Of a stretch of DNA of 64,000 bases, positions 9,525-23,403 are shown one piece after another. The translations under genes were made by a program, and so were the position numbers. The notes under the pieces are model-generated. The model saw nothing but the letters and a program-made list of their open reading frames with translations. It searched no databases and had not been told where the DNA came from. Origin of the DNA: Moringa oleifera (taxonomy: Eukaryota; Streptophyta; Magnoliopsida; Brassicales; Moringaceae); the NCBI GenBank assembly GCA_021397835.1, contig JAJFZO010000645.1:1488001-1552000 (forward strand), given 5' to 3'. Within the stretch, counting starts at the first letter, position 1; each line of letters starts with the position of its first letter.

Positions 9525-12300
9525 TTAAGAAAAATTACTGCCGCGATAAATAAATAGTAAGGAAGCGGTGAAATTTATGGAAGAACGGCCCCATGAAGGA
9601 GTAAAAATGCTTGGGCTCTCGAGTGTCTCTGGCGTTGTGGACGACAAAACGCATTTACTAATAGCGCAGCAGCAACTGCCAGCCTCCTTGCCTGCTTCAA
9701 GGTACGCACTTCTCTCTCTCTCTTCCTGTCTCTTCATTGGAAGAATATCCAAAGCTCGTATTATATTATTAAAATTATTTTCCGATTCTGTGCTGTGCGG
9801 ACTGGAAAAAGCAAGAGGGAATTATCATCAAACTGTTCGTCTTCGCTTCCCTTGGGATACGCGTTTTTGTATGTATTCTCACGCGAACTCATTATTTCTC
9901 CGTTTTGTCGAGACAAAAGAAAATTAACGTCAAACCGATAAATGGATTCTCGCTTTTTGTTTTTTTGATTTTCTTTTGTGAATTCGTGTTTGAATAGTCT
10001 TTGATTTTGATGTGATGTGTTACGTACAGTTCTAGGGTGGCTCTAGGCTGCCATTGTTGGTGCTGGCCCCCTTCGAGATCCATGGAGTAATATTACTCTT
10101 TAGAATTTGCTCTTTGGCCTTTTCTTTTTTGATGTGGATTTGATTTGAAAGGACAAAGTCAACCCGTGCAAGGATTCAGGCGTACTAGTAGCATTTTCTT
10201 CGTTTTGTTCATAATTTCAGATTGATTCAAGTCTTTGCTTGTTTCTTTAATTTTTATGAGTCCGCAGTTAGTAAAAAATTAAAAAAGCAAATGAAGTGAG
10301 TGATGGAAAGGTCATATGTGGTTTCTTGTTTGACCATTTTGGTGTTGCTTATGGTGTGAACCGAACAGTGAAGTGAGGGGTGGAGGTGTCACGGTGGCCG
10401 AGCCCTGAGTGGGTCATGTCACTCACTAGTCACTCCTCCCCTCCTCAGTAGGGAACTACGCAGCTGTGCGTTGTGAGCAGTGAGCCAAAACCCTAAATCA
10501 GTCAGACTGGGTACACATGCGCAGTTGCTAAGCTCCATTCTAAACCCTAGCTTGCTACGTGCTTGTGGCTATGGTTGAGAGAGATTGCTTTTTGCCTCTC
10601 CAACACCAACCCATCTTCCTGATGGATCTTATTATAAGTGCAACTTATGATTTGGAAAATAGAATTTGAGGCTTGGGATTCAGAGTTCTGTCGTCCCTTC
10701 TTGTCCCACCTATAATTTTTATAATTCCCAATGACAAGTAAAATATACTCAACATGATTAGTCTGCTGGTCTAAGCTTCTGTGTTTGAAAATTTTGGTTG
10801 GTTATTTGAGATGAAGGGACAATCAAACAAATCAATGAAAGACATGTATGAAATTATTTAAATTATCTTTTAAACATATCTAGCTATAAAACTCATGAAC
10901 ATTTTGATGAAAGACTGGAGAAGAGAGTTGATGGGCTTCAAATCATGTGATTTTGAATTTGAATTCTAGAAATTAGAATGCATTGTTACAAATACTAAGT
11001 TGGAGAATAAGAAAACATGGAAGCTTAAGTTTAGAGATGAAGAAAAATAGGAGGAGGGGGGGGGGGGTGGTAATGGTAGGGACAGTAGACCATAAATGAA
11101 GAATTAAATAGAGGAAATGGCGATGGCCCCTACGGAGCTGACAGCAGAAGAAAACAAAGCAAATGACATTGAAAAAGCTTCGAAGGAATTTAAGAAATTG
11201 GAGACAAAGAAGGAAATGAAAAGAATCAGGTAATGAGGGCATGGCTTCAGGGATTGCAGTGTACTCTGCAGTTGCAGGGTGTTGGTGTTGGGGAAGTTGA
11301 ATTAAGCAATTTGTTGGGTTCCATTGTGTTGTTGTTGGAGTAATTGTTTGTGAATTGTGATGATGGAAAAATGGCAGAGTCAGCAAACAAAAGGGAATGA
11401 TGGGTATTCCTGCAACTGCACCAAGGGAATGATGGCATGGAATTGGCATTTCTACACGAGAAGGAAACAAAGAAAGAAGGTGACCATATGTGTCCAAACA
11501 GAAACCCAACCCACCTTCCCATATATTGATTACTCTCTCTGAATCTTTTCAAACTCAAACCAGAATCACACATCAACCCCCTTCTTCTTTTGCCACACTG
11601 CTCATCTTCTTCCTTTTCTTCCTTGTTTTTCTTTGCTGATTGGAGTACAAGAAAAAAGAAAAATAAAAGAGTTGTGGCTTCGAGGACGCCGGCTACTTTT
11701 GGCGTGTTCAGCAGAGAAACTTTTGCTTCTCTCGGGAAATGTGAGAAGGCAAAAAAGCAAATTTCCCAAAATCCCCTTCGAGTCCTAATGAATGTGCCTA
11801 CATTGTCTCTTTCTCTCTCCGTGACGGACTGACTGCATGATGTAGAGAGAGAAAGCGTACGTATTGTTTTGTGGTATTCTCATGGCTATAAAGGGTATTT
11901 ACTTGGGTTGTGGGTTTCTTTTTCTTTTTATTTTTTGTAATGATGAGTCAAGTCAGTGGGCGAGCTAAGGGAAAAACCCTGCAGTGCAGTGACGTAGACT
12001 ACGTGTTTCCATGGGAGGCTCTGTTGTCCCACTTCTTCTACATTTCTATTCTTTTTGCTGCTGCTGCTCCAATGTGTAGTCCACACCAATCCATGATAGT
12101 CTTTGAGAGAATTAATTAGGGTTGAGAATTCAATGCACTCTGAAGCAAATAGTGTTAATGTTATTCTGTCAACATTCAACAATTATTCAACAAGTAATAC
12201 TGCACCTTTATTTTCCATGAATAGATTCTCATTCTTGTTTATTATATTATTTCTCCTCTTCATAAATATTTACCTCAATTGGGTAAATCCCTAAATTGCC
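9525..12300. other. GC-richer island, possible non-coding or unrecognised transcript
   Basis: A 2.8-kb island of normal plant genic composition between AT-rich blocks. It contains a donor-like CAAG/GTACGC near 9700, an acceptor-like TACAG near 10030, two telo-box-like AAACCCTA motifs at about 10490-10550, a G homopolymer (11056-11067) and CT-rich leader-like text near 11590-11640 and 11800-11820. Long frames exist on both strands (for example minus 10973-11509 and 11247-11576), but their proteins are low-complexity or unlike any family I know. A short spliced plus-strand reading from 11117 is discussed in the findings. A long non-coding RNA or microRNA precursor locus is possible. No known mature miRNA was found by eye. 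Confidence 0.4.
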
Positions 12301-15300
12301 TTCTTTTTTTAGTTTACTTTCCACCTGTACTTGTAATTTTACTATCATTAAAAGCTTATTTTTCTATCTTTTGATTTAATAGTACTTTAATCAAACTTGA
12401 TATAATTTTCATTTACTTCATAGTTTTATCTCTCTTTTTCTTAAATGAAATTACATCACATCCTCTTGAATTAGTGTGTTGTTTCTTTGAGAAAAGGAAT
12501 ACATTTAGATATTTTAAGAAATTCTTATGATACTACTGAAAGTAATTTCATGTTTATGATGTATGAGGTTTATCTGATTGCTAGAAGAAAACATTATCTG
12601 TGCATTGTTACCCAAAATATTTGATGTCAGACATTTATAGAAGTGATTTCATGTTTAATTAAGATGTCTACTTTTTGCTAATTAATCTTTGAAATATAAG
12701 TTTTGAAAAACAAATAAAAGTTACAACCTTGGCTCTAAGATCCTCATTAAGTACTAATCAAACTTTATTGATAAGTAGAATAGAAAAATGTCATTTTCTT
12801 ATATACAAGACCATCTCCATTTTTATACATCAAATTTAACATTATTTTAATATTAAAAAATATTTTAATATAATTTTTATTTTTAATTTATTTACATTAA
12901 ATATATCACAAATATTATTTTAATAATATTAAATAATAACTATTAATAAATAATATTTAAATAAATTAAATTATATGTTAAATGTTTATTTTATTTTAAA
13001 ACTTTTGAAGAAATATTTTTAATAATATAATTTTATATAATAATATATTTTCAATATTTAGTTATTTATCAAAAATAAATAAATTAAAAATTTTAAAAAT
13101 AAATAGTATTTTAAAAAATAATTAAAACATTGTTGCAGTAAAGCACCAAATTTGATCTACTCTTTTGATTACTGAATTGATGTTCTTGAGTGGTCTGAAT
13201 TATCATCTCCTTAAAACAACAATCTTTAATTATCAATAAATAATATTTAAATAATTAAATTAAATATTAAATATTAATATTATTTTAAAATTTTTATAAA
13301 ATGTTTTTAATAATATAATTTTAGAAAATAATATATTTTATATATTTAATTGTTTATTAATTAAAAATTTTAAAAAGTAAATAGCTTTTAAAATATAAAA
13401 AAAGAAGATTTGATGCAGCTGTGTTAGAATCTCAAATTGTCTATTGTATCCATCACCAAGTCGATGTTTTTAGGTGGTGTGAATTATTGTCTCTTTGGAG
13501 GAGACGGATTTTGAGCATTAAAATGGTGCCTTGCTGATATGATGGAGGTAATGTAAGACTATATGGTGAGGTTATTTTTTGTCATTAAAATTAGGGTTAC
13601 GAGGATTAACCTTTTCATAGTAAAAAGATTGGAGAAAATTCAACTAATCCCACTGTTATAATATATGTGACTCTTTTCTTTTGGGTTTGGTAGCATCCTC
13701 CAGCTAGTAACCACCCTTTTCAAATCTAACAGTAAGCTGCACATATTTGATTTCAATTTTAATATACTACTCTGGTTTCCTATGTGGGTGTTGAGTTAAT
13801 TTTCATTTATTTCAAGTTTGAATATTTGCAGCCTAACAAGGGTTTTGTAAGAGTAGGACGGAGCTTATTAAATGTCTGTGTTGGACTCCATAACCTAATA
13901 GTAACATCAAACTATCTGCAGGCAAACCATCTTGTAGACACTGAATATTGTCAGAGAAATTGGTTCACCACTAAAATACAAAGAGTACATAGCATTTACA
14001 ATCCAATTATCAAAACATCATTAGATGCTTAAAATTATCAACATGAGAAATTACGAACATAGTTTTGTTTTTGTTTAGAAAATCATAATGTGATTGACTG
14101 ACAAACTTTATACCTAATTTGAAACTGAAGATGAAGCATAACAGGAACCAAAACCCTAAACCAAATTCCTTTACTTTCTAGAGAGAACCTTCTTTTTGCA
14201 ATCCACCCATGTTGCCTTTCACTTCACTTGATTTCCTTTTCATTATATGACCTAATACACCGAGTGAGGTTTGACATTCACTTACAAACCTTTACAAGTT
14301 TGTCAAAAGGATTGACTACACCAAAAAGCATAATTCATCAACTTCCTTGTCCTATGTCGACCCAATGTCACCTAAAACCAAATTCAGTAATAATCATTAT
14401 TAACGAAAGTGACACTAGAATGAAACTAGGCACCCTACATTTTTCCAACTTTGATCCTAAAGTCCAAATTAATTTGCGGCGTTTCATCGCATTTAACTTA
14501 AATACCATTTAAGGAACGTGATGAGAAACATCATCAAGATCCAATCTTCAAATTCTCTTGTTTTGACCGTAACACCAAAAAAATCCAATGTCCACCATAT
14601 ACTTTTTGGTGTGTGATTAGAGTCTTAACAGCTTTGAAATATATGGAGTCCATGTTGATGTGAGGAATTGGAAGTGCATGAACCTATAAAAGCCAAATAT
14701 AAGAAGACAAATTAAGAAGAGAATTGGGAGGGAGACATTAGTAATTTGATTGTTGCATCGGTATTTTTGTTTCCAATTATCTGAGATGTCTTTAGTTTTT
14801 GAAAAAATTAAATTAATGATTGAGATTATTTATTTATTTTTATATTAAAATTATAAATTATCAAAATATTTTTTTAATTATTTATTAAAAAAACTTAGTA
14901 CAACTCATCTCACTAAATGATTTTTATCCTTTTGATTTGTTTACAGGAAAGTAATATGAAGGTAAAGTACTGGAAACATATAAAGTGCCTTTAATATGAT
15001 GATCTAGGGAAGGAACAATGATTGAAGAAAAGGGTACCCACCAATTTGACTTTCCATCCTCAAGGCATTGAATTAGGTATAATCTTTGACTAATTGTGTT
15101 CTGGCATTTTCTTTTGATTGAACATGCTTATCATGCATTTGCCTCAAGTTTTGTGTTCTTTTGGGTCCAAATTCAAAAGTAATGCATGCAAAACACTGTG
15201 CCTAGATGACCATTGTATACCTCATAAGAAGGCCTACCATTGAGCCACTCCTTTAGACAATGACCCTCTAAAATCATAGATCATTTTCTTAACAAATTGA

Positions 15301-18200
15301 AGTAAAGACAGCTTTCATCAAATTAAATGGTCATAATTTTACAGTACTATGTTGTGTTTAACAAAATTTAGATCAAAAGATAGGATAACATGTTTCATTA
15401 AAATCTTACATCACTTACAAATCTATCGATAAGAAGTAATATAAATTTAATTTTTATGATATATCAAAATAATTCAATTAAATAAAATTTTGTAATTGTA
15501 ACATGATATTTATTTTAATATAATTTCAGTGATGACTTTGAATATCAACGGAATACATATAATTCATATATGATTATATTAAATCTAGTGGTTTTCTTTA
15601 TAGTAAAGTGTTTAGAAATTTTCAAAGTTATGTCATGAATTCGTCACATGCATACTATGGTATTATTGTTTGATAATTAATATACACTATGCATCATAAA
15701 ATTATTACCTAAAGTTATATCTCAGCCAAAAATATTCAAAATATTTATGCAATCCCATTGCAATTGGTCAAACCTTCCATGCCTTTTTGGACAAGAATAT
15801 TACATGATATGTACATATTCATGGCAAAAATATGAAAGGTTGGCTTTACATATGTAGCGGTGAAATCAGCACTGCATACAGGACAGAAAGCTCTTTAGAA
15901 TTTGTGGCGTGATTCTTGGGGTTAGCTTCTTTTGGTGTATTACTCTTTCCTATTCGAAGGTTTCTTTTTGTTTCTTAATCAATGCTAGACCATGACAATA
16001 TGTATGACCAAAAGTGCAACAGTAGGCACCCACCAAAAGAGAGAAATACCTAGAGAATGACAAATGCAACATTTGACCATTATAACTCTTCAACCTATTA
16101 ATCTCTTTCTTACACCGACAAATATAATAAATCACTTTTTATTAATAATAATTTAATTATATAATGTTTTTAATATTATTTAATAGAATATTGAGAATAA
16201 AGATTATATGAAACATTGACGAAATTTACTTTTCTTTTTCCAAATAAATTTATAAATTTAAAAAATCTTAAATAAACTTTGGTCTATCATGATCAAATTG
16301 AATTATATTTAAAAAAATTAAAAATTAAATAGATCTAATTTAAAAAATTTTTACAATAAATTTTAACTTAAAATTTTTATAAATATAAAAAATACTCACT
16401 TTATCATCTAAAAATTTTAAAAAATTTTTAATATGAAAATAGTTTTTAAAAATAATATTATTAAATATTTTAAAATTTTATAAAAAATTTGAATCAAAAT
16501 TATTCAAACTTGAAAATGAATTTGAAATAACATTTAAAATTTATTTAATTTATCTAGCAAGAGATTCAAAATTTAAATGATATGTAAGGTAAGAAAATTC
16601 TCCTTTTTTTCTCTTAAAAATATTTTAATAACTAAAAATATTTTTAATTTTTTAATTATTTCAAATAAAATTTAATGTCAATGCAATCAATTAAATAAAA
16701 TTTATTTTAAAAATCAAAACTTGTGTGAGGAGAGAATACTTTAAATTATTAATTGTTTGGATATACGAAGAGAGAATGAAGTTAGGTTAAGAATTTTAAA
16801 TAACATTGTTTAGGGAATGTATGAGGATGATTGAAGAAGTAGGGCCCACCTTCTTTGACTTTTGCTGGATCCATTTTAATATTGGAATTAGGTGGTTGAA
16901 TATTACGAGAAAGGTAGGCGTTTCTTTTTGATATTATAATTGAGTGTTGGGCTGGAATGTAAATTTCTGGTGAGTTGGTCATGCACGTAGCCACAAACCC
17001 AAACAAGTCATATTCCATCATTGGTGACACGTGACGATTTGTTACTTTCTTCTAGAAATTAAATCGCATAAAATCAAAGTTGGTTAGGTGAGTTAACACG
17101 TCAGCAAAAGCCTCTCCCGTCAACCACTCTCCCCATGCATTTAATTCTTCTCTATCATTCCCTTGTCTTGCCCTTTTAAATTAATCAACAAAGATCATCT
17201 TGATTTTTTTATAAAATACGCTTAATTATCTCGTTATCATTTTTAAACAAAATCAAAATATTTTACCGATCGGAATTGATACTGTATTTTTATTAAAATA
17301 TTAAAAATATTTTAATAATTTATTATATAAAAATAAAAATAAATAAAAAATTTTAATTATTGATTTTACTAAATATCATGTATCAATCATTTATGTTTAA
17401 ATTAATAAAAAATCTAAAAAAATCATGGATTAATTTAAGATCATATTGAGTTTTCTTAGTAAATAATAATAATATATAAAATAAATCCTAAAATTTAAAT
17501 TCCCTCAAAGCCATGGAGTTTTTTTTAGCCGGTAAATTAAGAGTCCGAAGAAAATGAATCTCTCATCCCTTAGTTAATCTAATTTTTCAATCCAAACACC
17601 TTGATTATTAAAAAATAATAATAATGTAAAATAAATAAATCTTAACTATTCAACTTATAATTTCTTAAAAAACTCAACACAACTTAAACTTGTAAAATTT
17701 GCAAAAGATTCACATGTAGCTTAATCTTAATATTGATTAAGCACCGATTAAACATGCAAGAGTAGTCATAGATATGCTTTCCGACAACTTAATTAACCAC
17801 AACTAGCATTCACAAAGTAGACATTAAGAAAAGGCGGGGCATGATTTTAAATTAAAATTTATTAATTTTTAAATGGGTGATTAGAGACAAGACAAATTAA
17901 GAATGTGGTAGGCTTGATGGAATGATGTTAATAATAGTATGGCACACAAATCAAATATAATGTGTTCTCACGTGGGTTAGATCTAACTTTAGAAAAAAAT
18001 GATGGGTTTGTCGTCAAAACTTTGAATTCCCAAAGCTCTTACTAATAATAATTAGGAAGTTAACAACCGCAGTTAATTATATAACAAAACAGCAGTGTGG
18101 GAATCAGACCAAAAAGGGAAACAAAGTGTGCGAGCACATGTATAATTATCCAAAAAGTAGGCTTTGTCTGCGTGTAAACTTTTAATTCATTAGGTATTTG
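12300..18200. other. Intergenic spacer, no gene seen
   Basis: Mixed AT-rich DNA without a recognisable coding exon or RNA gene. It holds a roughly 290-bp tandem duplication at 12941-13505, a minus-oriented copy of the dispersed AT-rich repeat at about 16310-16690, and an isolated G-box CACGTG at 17028-17033 with an ACACGTCA motif near 17095. The less AT-rich parts (13500-14800, 15000-16140, 16780-17170) contain short open frames without family resemblance. Confidence 0.55.
12941..13505. repeat. Diverged tandem duplication, about 290-bp period
   Basis: Two adjacent copies start at about 12941 and 13231. Both begin TAT(T/C)AATAAATAATATTTAA, run through the same AT-rich series, and end in a less AT-rich tail with GATGTT(C/T)TTGAG/TAGGTGG and TGAATTATC/TGTCTC at matching offsets (13171 onwards and about 13458 onwards). 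Substitutions and small gaps show the duplication is old. No coding content. Confidence 0.75.
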
Positions 18201-20492
18201 TAAATTAACCCTAAAGTTTATTAATTATGTTTGCAATTAATTTTGATTCAAATATAATAGGACCGGTGAGAAGGGCATTTTGGAATTTGGGTACATGTAT
18301 TGAATGGTTTTGCAAACTAGTGGTGAAGAGTATAAACAAGTTTATCAAAGAAAATTTCATTTTCCGCCGGAAATGTAGGCTTTCTTTGAATATGCGACTT
18401 AGGCGGTACACATTCATTGAAACTGCAAGTTGACACACGAGGTAGTTCAGGGAACACGGAGCCTTGTTACTCGCCAAATGTATCATTTACTTAATTAATT
18501 TCGCTAATTATGATAATTTAGTATTGTTTTAGTACGAGATTAAGAAGATAAATAACTTATAGAGCAAGTAGAGATAAGACCCCTTAGGAGAATAATAAAC
18601 TTTTTCCTTTGGTCAATTTTTGACATCCGTCTCACTTGAAAAACAAACACTTTACGACCTTCACATTACGACTTTGCATTGCACACTACAAAAATAATTT
18701 AATATAATTCAAACCAACAAAAAATTATGATTTATTCCTATCAAACATTATTCTATCAGTTCATTCATCAATCAATCAACACAATCATGGGCTCTAACAA
18801 AGGTCTGACAAGTAAAGCATAGCAATGGGCCTCAAACTAGTTCCGCTACTACACTTCTCCTTTGCTGTTGTTCTTCTGGACATCCATCAAGTTGGTTCGA
18901 CTTTAATGTTCTATAACAAGCAAATTGAACTGCCCTCCTTCACTTGCATAAGCACCACCGTTCTCATAGTAATTCATACACAAAATGCACAAATTCAAGG
19001 CATCAATGCGCAACCACAATGTCATTCTAGCAGAAAATTCACGTTTAGCTTCCATGACTTTGCTTCCATCATTCTTAGGTTCTTACCTCTTCCAATCATA
19101 TATGTATAATCAAAATACAAATAGAGTGATAACTTCACCTGTGATGTATGATCCAAAGTGTAAACCTTTTGGAAGCAATCAAATTAGCTCAAAGAGTGCA
19201 AGAGAAATTTTCCCCACATCATGGATTATGGAAAACTTCCACAGGCCTTCCCAGAACAGGGCACCAAGTAGGGAAGCTAATTCCATTTTTGGCAGACCTC
19301 CATTCTTTCATTGACACCGTCCATGATAACTGGTTATAATGGAGGCTGTCAGCGGCACAGTTCACCTGTAAGTTCATTTGATCTCATTGAAACCCATATC
19401 AGGTGAGCATGGTTCTGATGCAAATTACCAATATCCCGCGTTATTTAACTTCCCCAGGCTAATCTGGGATTTATTATCTACCACAAACTAATTAAAAGCA
19501 GCAGAAATTAAATCATTAAGTCGCTTTATTTCCTACACAAGGCTGCAGAACTGGTAAGATATGGGGAAAAGTGTTCAGAATCTGTTACATTCACTTGAGA
19601 ACAAACAGTTTCAACGTTCCAGCAAAGTAGCAACAAACACAAAGCATCCACCTCTCAGCTGTTCAAAGATTCCTGACAATATGAACCTAGTGTCAGCCAA
19701 AAGAAATGGAGAACAACATAAAAGTAAAATCCTCCAGAATAAAGCAGCAAATTAGATACAAAGTCATTAACTAGTCATTGAATATCAAACTTGAAAATTA
19801 AACCTACAGAAGATATAAGTCCACAAACACATATTCTTACTGCCTCATGAGAGAGTAATATACTTTTCATACAAGAATCACCTTTATAAATGATTATATG
19901 AATTCTTTTAAGACCCATATACCAGAATAGGGCCGACAGAATTCTTCGCAATTCAAAACCTTCCATATAAAAACATCTGTAAAATGCAATGATTTTAATT
20001 TTAAGAATTCTTTAATAACTGAATGCCACAATGCGCATTCATGTGTGTGAGAGAATGCAAGAGCACCAAATGATCTTTCACCGCAGGAGATTCTAGTAGA
20101 ACATTCATTGATAGATATTGCTTATACATAATGACATAATGTCTGTACCACAATAGCTTTTGCTCTTTATGTGTCTTTTAATATTAACAAATTCTTTAAC
20201 AGATGCTCACCATAATGTTTTAACTTTGCTCAAAAGTATGTAAATAATGTTATGAATCCTTCACTCCCTGTATATCATAAGTTTTACTTATGCACACTCA
20301 GAAGTCGTATTAGAACTGAATCACATATCATGTAAAAGCAGCTTAAATCAGATTATGAATCATTTCATTTAAAAAAAAAAAAGCAGAAGATTTGCAAGTT
20401 AATCTTAATATCTCATTTAACAAAAAGTTCAAAAGTCACGTTATCTCTAACTAAAAAAATAAACTCTTATTTTCTTTTAACAAGGACAACCA

Positions 20493-20525
<33 letters not shown>

Positions 20526-23403
20526 CAAAAAAAAAGAAGAAAAGAAGAAGAAACTACGCAAATGTCAAAGGATGCAACCAATGTACACAAGAAGTATACA
20601 AGAATTAGATGTGAAGAACAGATTAAACCGGTGTCAGTGTGAAAGCTACATCTGGTATGAAATGATATAATATAACAATGTATATTGATAGGATAACATG
20701 GAACAAGTGTTTTACAGTTCGCATAGTCAAAGCCACATTCATGACTGCCCCCAATCTTTCCTTTGCTTGACAAGGAAGGGGGAGAGGGTTGGCAAAATAA
20801 CTTTTTTCTGGAAAAAACCAGATCAGCTCTGAGAGGAGAGTGTAGACCAAACAAAGAAGAAGAAGGACTCCTTGGAAATCAAACCAACATGAAGAAGCTG
20901 ATACAAGCTGGAATACATGTCCTCTCTATGAGGTATCAAAAGCTATTGCTGAAAACTTCATTGTCCTGCAAATGCACGACAAGCACTTAATCCATCTTAG
21001 ATGATCTAGGGAATATTTGGATTAATCTGCCCAGTTACCCTGGATAGGTTAGGACTTGGGGCTAGAAATTGTACATGAACTAGGGTTTGTAACAGGGTAT
21101 TAACAGTTACAAGCTTCCAGAATGAATAAGGGGCTGGACAAGAGGAGTTTAGTGGCCACTTTGCTGGCCACGGATGATAATTGCCAAATAGTAGAATAAC
21201 AAGAGAAGAGAAGAAAAAAGAAAGGGGACTGAAAGAAGGGCACACCAAAGAGAAATCATTCAGCTGCACATCCATTCATTCCAAATAACAAACTATTTAA
21301 TAGCCCATTGATCCAGACCTACAAAATAGGAATGGCACATGGGTATTTTCTTTTTTAAAAAAAAAAATCAGAAACAAACAGGGGCTGGGCCTCAAATAAC
21401 AAATATCTTGGATCTCAACAGCACATGAGTCTTTGTTAAGAATGTAACACATATCTCCAAATCTTGCAAGGATTAGGGTGCTTAAACAAGGAAATACTAC
21501 CAATGACCTTAAGACCAACTCGAATTTCAGGCAACTAACCCTGAAATCTTCAGGAACTCCTAGAACATATTCTACTACATTATTATGTCTAAAATACCTA
21601 TATATTGCAGGAAGTTATAAAATTAGAGATCTGCCCTGCTGTTGAAATGGCCTATAATACTCAACTGCAAGTAAAACTAAGCTTAGTCTCATGTGGTTTC
21701 ATCATTATCACACCTCTTGAAGTACCTCGAATAACATGAGGTCTACTCCTATGCCCATAGAAGTATGCTACTTCCTGTCTTTACCTACACTTTAGATCAA
21801 TTTGACACACTGACATGCATGCATTTACATTGCTATTTGAGAAACCAATATGAATGAATGAACAACTAGACATACTGACATGCGTGCATACACATTACTG
21901 TTTCCAAACACCAATTTGACTGAAATGCAGTAAACAGTAAAACTTCTCAAACATTCCTTTATAAATAATCTAGATAAGTGCGCTTGCATGCTATTGACAA
22001 ACTAGAAGGCAAAGCACATAACAGAGGAAGTATCTTTGTTTTATCATAAATGATATGCTATACTTATTATAGATACATCAAACATATAAAAACTACCAGG
22101 AAAAGAATTCAGGTAATTATTTTAAAAATGTCAGATATGAATTTGTTCATTCAGGTGATTATTTTGAAAAGTGAAGACATGAATCTTTTGAATCTGTGTT
22201 GGACAACAGACTAGTAATTTGCTTCAAGCACCATATATCTACAATTTCCTTGATGAAGGTGCAAACCAGTTTAATTGCATCAATATTTATCAATCATGTT
22301 TTGCAAATGATACATGTACTGGCATTTGATATTCAGCCAATCAGCTAAGGATCAGAACCTGTCTTGGACAACAGATTGGTAATTTCAATTAAACCCAATA
22401 CCACCAGACGTTAAGAATCTAGAAGTCTATGGGTTTGTCTACATGATATATTGAATCCCCACAGATAGTTCTCCATCACTGAAAATCCACATTCTCCCAT
22501 AAATTTGTGGATTCTGCATAACTGTAGCAAAAATCTTAATTCAAAAACTCAATCAACATTTTCAACCTGTAAGTCAAAACCTATTTATTGGAACTTTAAC
22601 TAATTTTCCCCAAGAAATCTTTGAAGATATCAGCGTACCATCAGGAACATGAAACTGGCTTCAAAAAGTTTGCTACACATACATGTTTCATCAACGGAAG
22701 AGCCCTGATTAGAGATACATTTCATAGAGGGGCGTGTTTGAGCCATGTGATGTATCTCATTTTAAATTTCTAGTTCTCAAACAGCTGATACATTCTCTAT
22801 GCCAGCATTAACTGATTTCTTATGGACCTGACATACCTTAAAGGCCTTGAACTTCAAAATCTAGAGACCAATCACCTTACCCAACTCCCCCAATGAATAT
22901 TGTTAATAAGTTAACATGATCAAGACCCAAGATGCCCCCATAAAAGGACCAAAAAGTATTCAAGAAACCTATAAGCAATTGTTAAGAGAATTCATGGAAT
23001 GCTGCCAACGAGAAAACCATAAAATTTATCAAAATTTGATAAGCTAAAAATACTTACATGCTAATCATCACACCTAAGTAAAGAGTGCCCATTATAAAGT
23101 TACCAAGAGAATCCGCTAAAAGCTTCACATGTTAATCCTAGATCGGGTATAGCCCAAAAAATCAACCTGAGGTCCTAGTATTTGAGAAAAAGAAAGAACC
23201 CCGAGTCAAAACGCCTACCATAAGAAGACCCAAAAAAACAAAAATCCTAAATCCAATCAACAAAATTGAAAAAACCCACCAGTAAAAAACCCCTAAATCG
23301 CACAAAAGAAAAAGCTTCTAGATGATTTCATAGGGAAAATTAATACAGCAAAACCATTAATAGAAGAAAAGAATGAACACGGGAAACGGGGGAAAACAAC
23401 TTA
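18200..23403. other. Spacer and possible downstream transcribed region, no gene recognised
   Basis: Composition is closer to transcribed DNA than the AT-rich spacers, yet no protein family could be read on either strand. The part nearest 23403 would be intron if the predicted 3' untranslated intron of the minus-strand NDUFB7 gene is real, so some of this could be that gene's distal 3' exon. It contains a 21-nt C homopolymer (20493-20513), a purine-rich stretch near 20520-20560 and 20765-20880, and small diverged local duplications at 21809-21915 and 22107-22190. Confidence 0.45.
20493..20523. repeat. C21 homopolymer followed by A10
   Basis: An uninterrupted run of 21 C followed by 10 A. Long poly-C is rare in plant DNA and is also a common place for length errors in sequencing and assembly, so the exact length should not be trusted. 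Confidence 0.9.

Noticed and set aside
11407..11429. Minus-strand text resembling miR168 (CTTGGTGCAG core)
   Set aside because: Several positions differ from the conserved mature sequence and no opposing star strand forms a precursor foldback nearby.
10973..11576. Two long overlapping minus-strand frames (178 and 109 codons)
   Set aside because: The translations are low-complexity Phe/Leu/Pro/His text with no family resemblance, they overlap each other in different phases, and one runs through the G12 homopolymer. I treat the DNA as an unexplained island instead.
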